In this document: positions 36,530 through 45,082 of the stretch, one piece after another | How the letters are laid out: every line of letters starts with the position of its first letter | Position numbering within the stretch: position 1 is the first letter of the stretch | Assembly: GCF_000797495.1 (NCBI RefSeq) | Contig: NZ_JTGN01000009.1 | Span: 101,528 to 165,527, forward strand | Reading direction: 5' to 3' | Length of the DNA: 64,000 bases | Source of the DNA: Robinsoniella peoriensis | Lineage (GTDB): Bacteria; Bacillota; Clostridia; Lachnospirales; Lachnospiraceae | The notes under the pieces: model-generated | Database searches by the model: none | Told to the model about the DNA's origin: nothing | What the model saw: the letters and a program-made list of their open reading frames with translations, nothing else | Translations under genes and position numbers: made by a program

Positions 36530-37198
36530 CTAATTGGCAATCCTTCCGTCTTCAATCCTGATAATTCTGTCTGCGAGCTGCGCAATCTCATTATTATGAG
36601 TGATCATGACGATTGTCTGATGAAATCTTTCACTTGTCATCTTCAGCAGTCCCAGTACATCTGCACTGGTTTTACTGTCCAGATTCCCAGTGGGTTCATC
36701 AGCAAGAATAATAGCCGGCTTTGTAATCAATGCCCTTGCAATTGCCACACGCTGCTGCTGTCCTCCGGATAAATTATTGGGCATATTAGTAAGCTTATCC
36801 TCCAGGGTAAGCATCCCAGCCACGTCCTTCAAAAAATGTTTATCAATCGTACCGCCATCCAGTTCCACCGGGAGAACAATATTTTCATAAGCATTTAAAA
36901 TAGGAACCAGATTATAATTCTGGAACACAAATCCAATATTGCGTCGCCGGAAAATAGTCAGCTGTTCGTCATTCATTTTTGCAATTTCCTTATCCCGGAT
37001 CTGCACACTTCCCGATGTGGGAATATCCAGGCCTCCCAGCATATTGAGCAATGTGGATTTACCGCTTCCAGAAGTTCCCACAACTGCCACAAATTCTCCC
37101 TGCTCTATTGATATATTTACACCATCCAATGCTCTTGTGATATTTGGATCCATCCCATAATATTTTTTCAATTCCCTGGTTTCTAATATAATACTCAT
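36530..37198 (-). CDS. ABC transporter ATPase (MacB/LolD type)
   Basis: 222 aa from ATG 37198 (MSIILETRELKKYYG), with AAAGGGG about 10 nt upstream; an in-frame extension to 37243 overlaps the candidate promoter region. Walker A is GTSGSGKST, the signature LSGGQQQRVAIARAL and Walker B IILADEPTGNLD, all intact. It energises the FtsX-type permease. Expression is probably controlled by the two-component system at 37369-39076 through the direct repeats at 37244-37280. Confidence 0.93.
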   Translation of the reverse strand: MSIILETRELKKYYGMDPNITRALDGVNISIEQGEFVAVVGTSGSGKSTLLNMLGGLDIPTSGSVQIRDKEIAKMNDEQLTIFRRRNIGFVFQNYNLVPILNAYENIVLPVELDGGTIDKHFLKDVAGMLTLEDKLTNMPNNLSGGQQQRVAIARALITKPAIILADEPTGNLDSKTSADVLGLLKMTSERFHQTIVMITHNNEIAQLADRIIRIEDGRIAN

Positions 37199-37243
37199 AT
37201 AAATTGTTCCCCTTTCTTTTGATGACTTTATCTTACCATTCAA

Positions 37244-37280
37244 TTATCTCAAACTTATCTCAAAAGCACATTATCTCGAA
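37244..37280. promoter_or_regulatory. Three direct repeats, candidate response-regulator boxes
   Basis: TTATCTCAAA occurs at 37244-37253 and 37255-37264, and TTATCTCGAA at 37271-37280. The 11-bp period of the first two suits an OmpR-family regulator binding one helical face. They lie about 50-80 nt upstream of the ABC ATPase start and next to the adjacent two-component genes. Confidence 0.6.
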
Positions 37281-37320
37281 ACTGTGATAATCTGCATACA
37301 TAAGTAACGCCTGGCGGCAC

Positions 37321-37358
37321 AAGGAGCATAAGGGCAGACATCTGTCCCTATGCTCCTT
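37321..37358 (-). terminator. Inverted repeat after the histidine kinase gene
   Basis: AAGGAGCATA (37321-37330) pairs with TATGCTCCTT (37349-37358), extended by GGG/CCC. It lies just after the kinase stop at 37369. The T-run is poor, so termination is likely but not certain. Confidence 0.6.
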
Positions 37359-37368
37359 GGAAATAATC

Positions 37369-38400
37369 TCAATTAGGAAGGTAAATCATAAATTCTGCCC
37401 CTTCCCCGGGCTTGGATCTAACTTCCACATACCCACCCTGTAAAGTTATGATCTCCCTTGTAAGATATAAGCCTATCCCCACTCCTTCCTGTTCATGTAC
37501 TTCTTTTTCCCGATAAAAACGCTTAAAAACAGATGCCTGGTTCTTTTCCGGAATTCCTTTGCCGGTATCGCGTATTCTGATTCTGGTATAAAACTCCTGC
37601 CGCTCTGCAAAAACAGCAATTTTCCCGCCGCACGGTGTATATTTCACCCCGTTATCCAGGATATTCGATATCGCCTCCGCCGTCCATTTTACATCATGAC
37701 ACAGGAAAAGATCTTCGGGACAGTCAACCGATATATCGATCTGCTTCTGTTCTGCTTTTGGAAAAACGCTGTTTAATGACATTCCAAGTGTTTCGTAAAC
37801 GGAAGCTCTTTTTTTCCGCATCTCAAATATGCCGGTTTCCAGTCTGGACATTTTAATCATTGCCTGTATAAGAAAATCCAGTTTATTTACCTGAACCGTA
37901 ATGGAATGCAGGAATTCTTTCTGTTTTTCACGTTCTACTTCCCGATCCTGCAAAATTCCGGCATACATTTTTATATTTGCAACGGGTGTCTTTGTCTGGT
38001 GGGAAATATCCGATACCAGACTCTGAATTGCCCTCTTTTCTTCCAGACTGTTTTGATTATGCCGCTGTAAAATTTCATATAGCTTCCTCAGTTTAGACTG
38101 CAGCTTCGATAAAAGTGTCTCGCTGATCTCATCAAACACAATATTTTCCTTTTCATCCAGCATCTCATCCAGGCAGGTACTCATTGAATCTGTAAAACCT
38201 GTTATCTGTCTGCGCATAACTGCAATTACCACTGCGCCAATTCCTAAAAATCCGATTCCAAATCCAAGCAAAAGCACTCGCATAAACGGATTATCCGTCA
38301 CATTCCAAACCAGAATGCCGAATATTGCAAGCATTAAAATACCTGCTCCATAAAATATTTTGTAAATCCATACTGTCTGCAGCTTAAACTTAGCACCCAT
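37369..38400 (-). CDS. Sensor histidine kinase
   Basis: 343 aa from ATG 38400 (MGAKFKLQTVWIYK), which overlaps the response regulator by 11 nt and follows GGGTGAG. Two adjacent membrane helices (about 13-35 and 43-65) with almost no extracellular loop make it an intramembrane-type sensor like those paired with BceAB exporters. The H-box is SDISHQTKTPVANIK, followed by N-box NILDNGVKYTPCGG and G-boxes DTGKGIP and GVGIGLYL. Likely partner: the OmpR-type regulator directly upstream; likely target: the ABC exporter at 33917-37198. Confidence 0.92.
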   Translation of the reverse strand: MGAKFKLQTVWIYKIFYGAGILMLAIFGILVWNVTDNPFMRVLLLGFGIGFLGIGAVVIAVMRRQITGFTDSMSTCLDEMLDEKENIVFDEISETLLSKLQSKLRKLYEILQRHNQNSLEEKRAIQSLVSDISHQTKTPVANIKMYAGILQDREVEREKQKEFLHSITVQVNKLDFLIQAMIKMSRLETGIFEMRKKRASVYETLGMSLNSVFPKAEQKQIDISVDCPEDLFLCHDVKWTAEAISNILDNGVKYTPCGGKIAVFAERQEFYTRIRIRDTGKGIPEKNQASVFKRFYREKEVHEQEGVGIGLYLTREIITLQGGYVEVRSKPGEGAEFMIYLPN

Positions 38401-39076
38401 GATTCTCACCCGCCCATTGATACCCCATACCATAAATCGTCTTGATATATTTATGGATATCATCTTCAATCTTGGAACGAAGCCGGTTTACATTTACCGC
38501 AAGGGCATGTTTATCTACAAAATTGCCTTCACTGTCATACAGATGTTCTAACATTACCTGATGCGTCAGAAGCTGTCCGGGATGTGCCGTTAAAAGTTTC
38601 AGCATTTTATATTCCGTTGGTGTCAGTGTCAGCTCCTGATTCTTGATTCTGGTTTCCGGTTTGTCAAAATCAATCTGTAAATAAGAATCCCTGTACTGAT
38701 TTTTATTTTCTGTTTTTGAACACCGCTTTAAAACCGCCGCAACCCTTCTGCGAAGCAGCTCCATGCTAAACGGCTTTGTAATATAGTCATCTGCTCCAAG
38801 GTCAAACCCTCTGACGGCATCACTTTCCATATCGCAGGCAGTTAGGAAAATAACAGCAGTATCCTTTGTCATTTTCAACTCCTGTATAAATTGAAATCCA
38901 TTGCCGTCCGGAAGGTTTACATCCAGGAAAATCAAGTCAAATGTCTGTTCTGTCAGAATATTCCGCCCTTCCTCCAGGGAAAAGGCGGATACTATTTCAT
39001 AATTCTCTGCTTCCAGATCAAAGCTCAAGCCTGTATTTAATGCTTCATCATCTTCTATAATCAATATCCTGCTCAT
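38390..39076 (-). CDS. OmpR-family response regulator
   Basis: 228 aa from ATG 39076 (MSRILIIEDDEAL), with GGGAGG 4 nt upstream. The receiver has the acidic pair EDD, phosphoacceptor Asp in LIFLDVNLPDGNGF and Lys in YITKPFSMELL. The C-terminal winged helix includes LTPTEYKMLKLL and VNRLRSKIED. It is cotranscribed with the kinase and is the probable ligand of the direct repeats before the ABC exporter. Confidence 0.94.
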   Translation of the reverse strand: MSRILIIEDDEALNTGLSFDLEAENYEIVSAFSLEEGRNILTEQTFDLIFLDVNLPDGNGFQFIQELKMTKDTAVIFLTACDMESDAVRGFDLGADDYITKPFSMELLRRRVAAVLKRCSKTENKNQYRDSYLQIDFDKPETRIKNQELTLTPTEYKMLKLLTAHPGQLLTHQVMLEHLYDSEGNFVDKHALAVNVNRLRSKIEDDIHKYIKTIYGMGYQWAGENHGC

Positions 39077-39123
39077 ATTGCCTCCCTTCGTATTACGTCC
39101 TTTCAGATATTTCTCCTGCATCA

Positions 39124-39996
39124 TTATACGTATATTTTCCCATCCTCTTCCTGTATCTTATAAAATACCGGCCGTTCCTTAAGAGTTTCATTCGGGGAAT
39201 GAAGGGATAACATCAACGCTCCCTCTTTCGTTTTAAAAAGCATCCCGTGCCCGCCGTCTTTCTTAAACAGCAGTTTCGGTTCCTGCTCCCATTTTCCTGA
39301 GATATCCCCATTATCGCTTCTGGCTATGGCCTCCGTATACCCTTCTTCTCCAAAGCTCGACCAAAGCATTAATAAGGTGCCGTCCTGACAGCGATGCATA
39401 AAGGGTCCATCGGTGCAATAACATTCCACGTCCTTGCCAAGCCTGTCCGTATCCAGCTTCTTTATCCAGGGAGCCTGCGATGCCCTAAATAATACCTTTG
39501 GTTCGCTGACGGGTTTTTTCAAATCCTCAGATAATGCAATGGCACACACTTCCCCGTCACCTATTTGTACCCATTCATGGCAGAAAACGATGTAAGGGAC
39601 CTGGCTGGAATCAATATATAACGTTCCGTCCAGACATTCCCACTCTTTGGGTGTAACCGGAGATTCGCTGTGCACTTGAAATGGTCCCAGCGGATGAGCA
39701 GATCTCAGGATCTGGGTACCCCTGCAAACCCCATCTGCCTTAAAGGAAGCAAAAATATAGTAATTTCCCCGATATTTATGGCACTCCGGTGCCCAGTAAT
39801 TCTGATCTGCCCAAAAGCCCTCCGGTTTATGGAAAACTTCAACCGGTCCTGTCCACTCGTTAAGATCCTTGCTGTAATAACAATCCAGTCCGTCATCACT
39901 GCCCCAGCATCTGGGGCCTCTGGTGCCATACATGTAATAGGTATCTCCGTCTAATAAGACAAAAGGATCGCGTATATTAATTTCATTTGTTTTCAT
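39124..39996 (-). CDS. GH43-like five-bladed beta-propeller glycosidase
   Basis: 290 aa from ATG 39996 (MKTNEINIRDPFVLLDG), with GGAGG 9 nt upstream. The GH43/GH117-type propeller pattern includes INIRDPFVL (Asp as candidate general base), WAPECHKYRGNYYIFAS, CLDGTLYID and DVECYCTDGPFMHR (candidate acid). No signal peptide, so intracellular. It probably removes arabinose- or xylose-type residues from imported oligosaccharides; related groups 32 and 68 cannot be fully excluded. It is divergent from the AraC regulator at 40172. Confidence 0.82.
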   Translation of the reverse strand: MKTNEINIRDPFVLLDGDTYYMYGTRGPRCWGSDDGLDCYYSKDLNEWTGPVEVFHKPEGFWADQNYWAPECHKYRGNYYIFASFKADGVCRGTQILRSAHPLGPFQVHSESPVTPKEWECLDGTLYIDSSQVPYIVFCHEWVQIGDGEVCAIALSEDLKKPVSEPKVLFRASQAPWIKKLDTDRLGKDVECYCTDGPFMHRCQDGTLLMLWSSFGEEGYTEAIARSDNGDISGKWEQEPKLLFKKDGGHGMLFKTKEGALMLSLHSPNETLKERPVFYKIQEEDGKIYV

Positions 39997-40122
39997 ATTA
40001 ATTTTCCTCCATATTTTCATTGCTTTTTATTTTAGCACTTGCAAATACATAATTCCAGAACTTTTTATGTGTAATCTTTAAGTGATCATTCCTGATTGCA
40101 GTCCTTCAGACATAAGTGCTAC

Positions 40123-40152
40123 TTGACATTTTCTGCCTTATTTTCCTATAAT
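40123..40152 (+). promoter_or_regulatory. Promoter of AraC-family regulator
   Basis: Perfect TTGACA (40123-40128) and TATAAT (40147-40152) with an 18-nt spacer, 20 nt before the start codon. Confidence 0.8.
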
Positions 40153-40171
40153 AGCTTAGGCGGTGATAAGA

Positions 40172-41032
40172 ATGATAGATAAGACAGCAATCAGCAATTA
40201 TTATGACAACAGACGCATTTTACTAAAAACAGATGATTATTTATATGTGCTCCCAGATACAGCATTGAATCCATACATATCAAATTATACCCTTACTTTT
40301 CCCAACGAAAATATAATATCTGATCAATATACGGTTATTCCACATGGAAGTTCAACACTTGTCTTTCATTTTGACGGAAATAAGATGGAAGGAGATTTAT
40401 TTGGTGCTGCAACAATAACTAATACAGTGGGTAAACAGGCAAAAGACGCCATATTGATCCTGATTATTGAATTTCAGCCCTGGGGGCTTTTTCCATTTAT
40501 AAAAGAAAATCAGGCAGATCTGGCAGACAAAACATTTTCTCTGGCTTTATTTCAAAAAAGTTTGCAGAATTTTATTTTTGAGATTATTGAAAAGTCAGGG
40601 AGTGTTGATTTCCTTTTTTCTGAATTAGACAAACTCTTACTGATGTATATTGCAAAAAATTATGAAAATGAACAGTATCAAGAAAACCAAAGTTTAAAAA
40701 TGGCCGCAAATCATATCATTCGGGCAGGCGGCTCGATATCTTCAAAAGACATTGCAAAATCCGTTCATTATAGTGAACGGCATTTAAACAGGATTTTCAA
40801 ACAATACATCGGAACCAGTACAAAATCCTTTGCTCGTTTAGTCCGAGTCAATAAGGCGATTCAGTTACTGCAAAATACAAATGCACCTACAACGATCGCT
40901 CATGTGGCAGACCTGATGGAATATTATGACCATTCTCACTTTACCCGGGATTTTAAATTGATTTGCGGTGTTACACCAGCTCAGTATTTAGAAAACATGT
41001 CCGATTTTTACAACGAAATATCTAAATTTTAA
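40172..41032 (+). CDS. AraC-family regulator (DUF6597-like N-terminus)
   Basis: 286 aa from ATG 40172, with AGGCGGTG just upstream; the in-frame GTG at 40163 lies inside that site. The N-terminal domain (about 20-150, with IPHGSSTLVFHFDG and EFQPWGLFPF) matches the soluble DUF6597-type effector domain. The C-terminal AraC domain carries ISSKDIAKSVHYSERHLNR and IAHVADLMEYYDHSHFTRD. It is cytosolic, unlike the membrane AraC proteins at 14332 and 19103. The VOC gene follows 35 nt later, probably in one transcript. Confidence 0.9.
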   Translation: MIDKTAISNYYDNRRILLKTDDYLYVLPDTALNPYISNYTLTFPNENIISDQYTVIPHGSSTLVFHFDGNKMEGDLFGAATITNTVGKQAKDAILILIIEFQPWGLFPFIKENQADLADKTFSLALFQKSLQNFIFEIIEKSGSVDFLFSELDKLLLMYIAKNYENEQYQENQSLKMAANHIIRAGGSISSKDIAKSVHYSERHLNRIFKQYIGTSTKSFARLVRVNKAIQLLQNTNAPTTIAHVADLMEYYDHSHFTRDFKLICGVTPAQYLENMSDFYNEISKF

Positions 41033-41067
41033 TTATATAATGTAGGCAGCCAAAGGAGGTGAATGAA

Positions 41068-41523
41068 ATGAAATATGGTGGAACGCTGATCGCAGTTCAG
41101 AACATGGAAAAATCAAAATATTTTTATGAAACCGTAATGGAACAAAAGGTAACCATGGATTTAGGTGCCCATGTATCATTTGAAGGTGGATTATCCTTAC
41201 AAAGCAATTATGCAGAATTAGTGGATGCAGACCTGAAGCCCTTAAGTAAAGAAAACAATTTTCAATTGTACTTCGAAACAAATGATCTAGAGAAATGGTA
41301 CGAAAAAATAAAACTTATTCCGGAAATTGAATTTTTACATGGCATAAGGGAGTACCCGTGGGGACAGAGAGTCATGCGGTTTTACGATTTTGAACAGCAT
41401 ATCGTTGAAGCGGCGGAAAGTATGGAGAGCGCAGCAAAGCGCTGTCTGGCGCAGGGATGGTCTGTTGAACAGACTGCAAAGAAGACTATGCTGCCTGCTG
41501 ATTATATCAGGCAGTTGTTGTAG
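41068..41523 (+). CDS. VOC-superfamily (glyoxalase/bleomycin-resistance-like) protein
   Basis: 151 aa from ATG 41068, with a perfect AAAGGAGGTG at a 7-nt spacing. The fold pattern IAVQNMEKSKYFYETVM followed by FYDFEQHIVEAAESM is typical of VOC proteins, with the final Glu as a candidate metal ligand. A short C-terminal tail (about residues 125-151) resembles a helix-turn-helix. Substrate unknown. Likely cotranscribed with the AraC gene. Confidence 0.85.
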   Translation: MKYGGTLIAVQNMEKSKYFYETVMEQKVTMDLGAHVSFEGGLSLQSNYAELVDADLKPLSKENNFQLYFETNDLEKWYEKIKLIPEIEFLHGIREYPWGQRVMRFYDFEQHIVEAAESMESAAKRCLAQGWSVEQTAKKTMLPADYIRQLL

Positions 41524-41540
41524 GTGAACATTTTTTTCAC

Positions 41541-41617
41541 GGACTCCGTCAGCTGGCCGCTAAAAACACTTTCGGAAGGATAGAAAATGCCAGTTCTGCG
41601 GCCAGCCGACAGAGTCC
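41541..41617. repeat. Long inverted repeat element between convergent genes
   Basis: Left arm GGACTCCGTCAGCTGGCCGC (41541-41560) pairs with 41598-41617 with few mismatches around a 37-nt loop. The loop start shares a block of about 20 nt (CCGCTAAAAACACTTTCGGA) with the element at 51867-51940. It separates the VOC gene from the LacI fusion gene and may also terminate transcription. Confidence 0.7.
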
Positions 41618-41699
41618 ATGTAATTCCTCCACGCCCCATCTTTTCGTACACTACCTGCTGAAACAAAGCGTCTCCTTACTCAGCGAAACCCTCTGTAAA

Positions 41700-43982
41700 C
41701 TATATAAACAGCCTGTTCATCTCCCGCTGCATTCTGCTAATCATATCCTGAATCTCATCTTTATCCGGTATACTACCCGATTCTAATTTTTTAAGCATAG
41801 GCAGCAAATATTTATATATTTTATCTTCCTCACCTTTCTCACTGATAATCTTCCCATCTGCCGTTATTGGTGTCAGCCTTTTCTTAGATTTTTCAAATCC
41901 CCACAATGCTTTTGGAAGCCATGGATATAAAGATACCATATCGTAATTACGATATACGGAAATATTGGGTGACTGACCTCCTAGTATGGTATGTGCGATA
42001 GCAATCTCAGATCCCGAAGCCCATTTTATAAATTTAAATGCATGTTCCGCTTTTTTTGAATTATGACTGATTCCCAAACACCACCCCGCCATAACCGAAG
42101 TGCCGGGAAGGGTTGTATATCCAAAATCATTTACAATAGAAGAATTAGAACGTTCGACAATATCTGTTGCATAATTATAAAAGGTACATAGCATAGCAGT
42201 TTCTCCAGCCATAAAATGCTGAACGGTATCTGATGGCCTGTCACTTAAAAACTCAGGTGTAGAATATTGTACAGCTTCCAACAGGCTGCGCAGTCCCTTT
42301 TTTATGGCATGGTTATTTATAATAATATCATTTTGACTGTTATACAAGTCTCCATGATAATCCCATATTCGCGGCATTAATTCACATACCAGCTGCTCCG
42401 GATAAGAAATAGACATAGTATGCCCATATGGCACCGGGGAATCCGGATTGTAAGACCTGGTAAAATATTTTGCCAATGTATTAAACTGAAACCATGTTTG
42501 TGGAATTTTTAGCGGTACCATGAATCTTTTATCCAAATCCCTGGCAATACTTTCACTCTGGAATAAACTCTTCCTATAAAACAAAAGCTGAGTACATGCC
42601 ATATAAGGTAGTGCATAATGCCTGTTTTTAAACATACTATAATGATCCATTGTACCTGTGAGATAATGTTCTGTATGAAAATCAGAATCCTGCATCATTT
42701 CATCCAGACATAAAAGGCAGCCCTTATCTGCAAAATAGGGAAGCCAGGGCAAATCGAATAAAATAACATCTATGTCATCCCTGCTACTCTCAAAATAATC
42801 ACAAATATATTCAAAAGCATTTTCAGGAAGAACCTTCTTTATGCGTACATTAATTTTCTCTTTTGCATAAAAATCAATCAGCAGCTTGGATAAACCACTG
42901 ACAGAACTCTCATCGTCTAATAATAGAACACAGATCTCATCTTCAAATATCAGGCTATTTTCTTCAGCAGATTCATGGTAATCCTTAATATCTTTTAAGA
43001 GAAAACTATCCTGAAAACACAATTCTTCTTTCTCAAATACGATCGGAGATTTAATATTTTTCAATAGCAGTTTTCCCGCTTCTTCTCCTATATTGTAGGC
43101 AGAACGGGATGTCTTAATAATGGTTTCATCGTGATAAAAAACATCATCTACCGCATCACCCGTGGTGACAATTGATATATGTTTCCGTTCATCTATATGA
43201 TAGATCTTCATAGCATATTTAATACCTTCAGCCAACCGGTAAGAGGTTGTAAAAATAATATCGGGTATATCATCTGCTCCTTCAAATAACTGGATTCCTG
43301 CCCGAAATCCACACTCTCTAATCGCTGTTGTGGAAATCACAATATTTTTCTCATAAGAAATGTCCTTATCTACAAATGCTTCCTGATACCCCTTCAAAGC
43401 CATTCTGTTTTCAGCAAATTCATAGGGCCCCAGGATCATAGATATTTTACGGAAACCTTTGTTCAGTACTTCCTTCGTAAGCCGGTAAAATAAATCTTCA
43501 TGATCCACAGATATAAAATTACAATCTAATTCCTGCGGTTTGTGATCGATTAAAACATAAGGTATTCTGGAACGCTCCAGTTTTTCAAATATAGACAAAT
43601 TATCAGGCTGGCAGGAATATAGTATTATCCCGGAAACACTCCTTCCTATGAGATTTAGAACTGCTTTCGTCTCTTTTTCCGTATTATTATCCGATAACTC
43701 AAGAACAAAGTTTTGATCATACTGGGAGAAATAACCCTTGATGCTACTTATTATCTTTTCTAAATATGGATCGGAAATATTGGGAAAGACAATACCTATA
43801 TCATTATTTTTCTGCATTCTAAGTTCTCTTCCGGAATTATGGACTACATAATTCAGACTCCTGATTGCTTCATCAATACGGGCTGCCGTCTCTTCCCCCA
43901 CCTTCTTTTTATTATTGATATAGTTAGAAACTGTAGCGATTGAAACACCTGAGCGCTTAGCTACATCCTTGATATTTGCCAT
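41700..43982 (-). CDS. LacI-type regulator fused to a solute-binding-protein domain
   Basis: 760 aa, twice the usual LacI length. AAGGAGG precedes ATG 43982. Residues 4-24 are the LacI helix-turn-helix (IKDVAKRSGVSIATVSNYIN). Residues about 60-345 form the periplasmic-binding-type LacI sensor (IGIVFPNISDPYLEKIISSI; IFTTSYRLAEGIKYA). Residues about 350-760 match ABC family-1 sugar-binding proteins (LPYMACTQLLFYRKSLF; GETAMLCTFYNY; AFKFIKWASGSEIAI). There is no signal peptide or lipobox, so this binding domain stays in the cytoplasm. It is divergent from the hydrolase and ribose-type transporter and probably represses them, with two possible ligand sites. Confidence 0.88.
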   Translation of the reverse strand: MANIKDVAKRSGVSIATVSNYINNKKKVGEETAARIDEAIRSLNYVVHNSGRELRMQKNNDIGIVFPNISDPYLEKIISSIKGYFSQYDQNFVLELSDNNTEKETKAVLNLIGRSVSGIILYSCQPDNLSIFEKLERSRIPYVLIDHKPQELDCNFISVDHEDLFYRLTKEVLNKGFRKISMILGPYEFAENRMALKGYQEAFVDKDISYEKNIVISTTAIRECGFRAGIQLFEGADDIPDIIFTTSYRLAEGIKYAMKIYHIDERKHISIVTTGDAVDDVFYHDETIIKTSRSAYNIGEEAGKLLLKNIKSPIVFEKEELCFQDSFLLKDIKDYHESAEENSLIFEDEICVLLLDDESSVSGLSKLLIDFYAKEKINVRIKKVLPENAFEYICDYFESSRDDIDVILFDLPWLPYFADKGCLLCLDEMMQDSDFHTEHYLTGTMDHYSMFKNRHYALPYMACTQLLFYRKSLFQSESIARDLDKRFMVPLKIPQTWFQFNTLAKYFTRSYNPDSPVPYGHTMSISYPEQLVCELMPRIWDYHGDLYNSQNDIIINNHAIKKGLRSLLEAVQYSTPEFLSDRPSDTVQHFMAGETAMLCTFYNYATDIVERSNSSIVNDFGYTTLPGTSVMAGWCLGISHNSKKAEHAFKFIKWASGSEIAIAHTILGGQSPNISVYRNYDMVSLYPWLPKALWGFEKSKKRLTPITADGKIISEKGEEDKIYKYLLPMLKKLESGSIPDKDEIQDMISRMQREMNRLFI

Positions 43983-44031
43983 ATTGAAGACCTCCTTTCA
44001 CATATTTAATCTTTCAGATTTTATTGACCTC

Positions 44032-44060
44032 AGTATACTAAAGCCGATAAACAAAAGCAA
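44032..44060 (-). promoter_or_regulatory. Promoter of LacI-fusion regulator
   Basis: Minus-strand TTGCTT (44060-44055) and TATACT (44037-44032) with a 17-nt spacer. Confidence 0.65.
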
Positions 44061-44072
44061 GTAAATAAATCA

Positions 44073-44086
44073 GTTAAACGTTTTAC
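44073..44086. promoter_or_regulatory. LacI-type operator between divergent promoters
   Basis: GTTAAACGTTTTAC is a near-palindrome centred on CG, as in LacI/CcpA operators. It lies 13 nt upstream of the minus-strand -35 and 20 nt upstream of the plus-strand -35, placing both the regulator and the transporter operon under one site. Confidence 0.65.
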
Positions 44087-44106
44087 TAACTGGTAGTAAA
44101 ATAGAA

Positions 44107-44135
44107 TTGAATCAAAAATTTTACTATGCTATACT
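44107..44135 (+). promoter_or_regulatory. Promoter of hydrolase/ribose-type transporter operon
   Basis: TTGAAT (44107-44112) and extended -10 TGCTATACT (TATACT 44130-44135) with a 17-nt spacer, about 25 nt before the start codon at 44161. Confidence 0.75.
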
Positions 44136-44160
44136 TAAACTATTAAAAGAAAGGACAGAA

Positions 44161-45048
44161 ATGCTTATGGAATTCAGAAAATATTTTTACAGCTGCGGTG
44201 TTAAAAAATCCATGGTTATCAATATTGATGAACAATTCTTAGAACAGAAGCTCCCCATCATTTTACTCTGTCACGGACATTCCAGACATAAGAATGACGG
44301 GCTTGATGTTTTGTCAGACCACCTGGTTCAAAGTGGATTTTGTACTGCACGATTTGATTTTAGAGGATGCAGTTCACTGGATCCGGACCGATATGAATTG
44401 TACTGTGCAACACAATGGCCGGAAGATCTTTTAAGCGCAGTTTCATATATCTCTACACTTCCCTGCGTAGATAAAAATCGAATCGGAGTTGCCGGAATCA
44501 GCATGGGCGCCTCGACTGCAGTATATGTCAGCGGCATCGATACACGAATTAAAAGTACTGTCTCCATGTCTGGTATCGGAAATTGTTATGAATGGATGAA
44601 AGGAGTCTGGTCCAGAAATGAGGGGGATTTTCAATATTTTCTAAAAATATTAGAAAAAGATGAAGAAATTACAGCTGCAACTGGAAAATCCCAGTTGATT
44701 CATACACTGGAAATGTATCATTCCAGTGAAGAAGAAAAAAAGAATCTCCAACTAGACAGCTTCCTGAATAATGACATCAACGCATTCGTTTCCCTATCAT
44801 CTCTTCGTAATATGATGAGTTACAGACCAATTGAAAAATGCGGTTCCATTCATCATCCCATCTTCTTTGCACATGGTGAAAAGGATGAACTGGTACCCGC
44901 TGAGGAATCCATGCAGATGTATCAAGCGGCTGCATCTTCCATAAAAAAAATAAAAATCTATGAAGGTATTGATCATAATATCCCAATGGACCCCAACCGG
45001 CAGATTGTTTTTGAAGACATATCCAAATGGTTTCAAGAAACTTTATAA
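44161..45048 (+). CDS. Alpha/beta hydrolase (esterase/acyl-hydrolase type)
   Basis: 295 aa from ATG 44161, 5 nt after AAAGGA; a longer frame from TTG 44107 would start inside the promoter -35. Catalytic elements: oxyanion-type ILLCHGHSRHK, nucleophile Ser in AGISMGAS, acid Asp in HGEKDELVP and His in GIDHNIP. No signal peptide. It is the first gene of the operon for the sugar transporter, so it may remove an acyl group from the imported compound. Exact substrate unknown. Confidence 0.85.
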   Translation: MLMEFRKYFYSCGVKKSMVINIDEQFLEQKLPIILLCHGHSRHKNDGLDVLSDHLVQSGFCTARFDFRGCSSLDPDRYELYCATQWPEDLLSAVSYISTLPCVDKNRIGVAGISMGASTAVYVSGIDTRIKSTVSMSGIGNCYEWMKGVWSRNEGDFQYFLKILEKDEEITAATGKSQLIHTLEMYHSSEEEKKNLQLDSFLNNDINAFVSLSSLRNMMSYRPIEKCGSIHHPIFFAHGEKDELVPAEESMQMYQAAASSIKKIKIYEGIDHNIPMDPNRQIVFEDISKWFQETL

Positions 45049-45082
45049 ATAAATATCTATTTAATTAAAAGGAGAATGAATT

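Noticed and set aside
44107..44160. Longer N-terminus of the alpha/beta hydrolase from TTG 44107
   Set aside because: This TTG is the -35 hexamer of a good promoter; ATG 44161 has a proper ribosome binding site.
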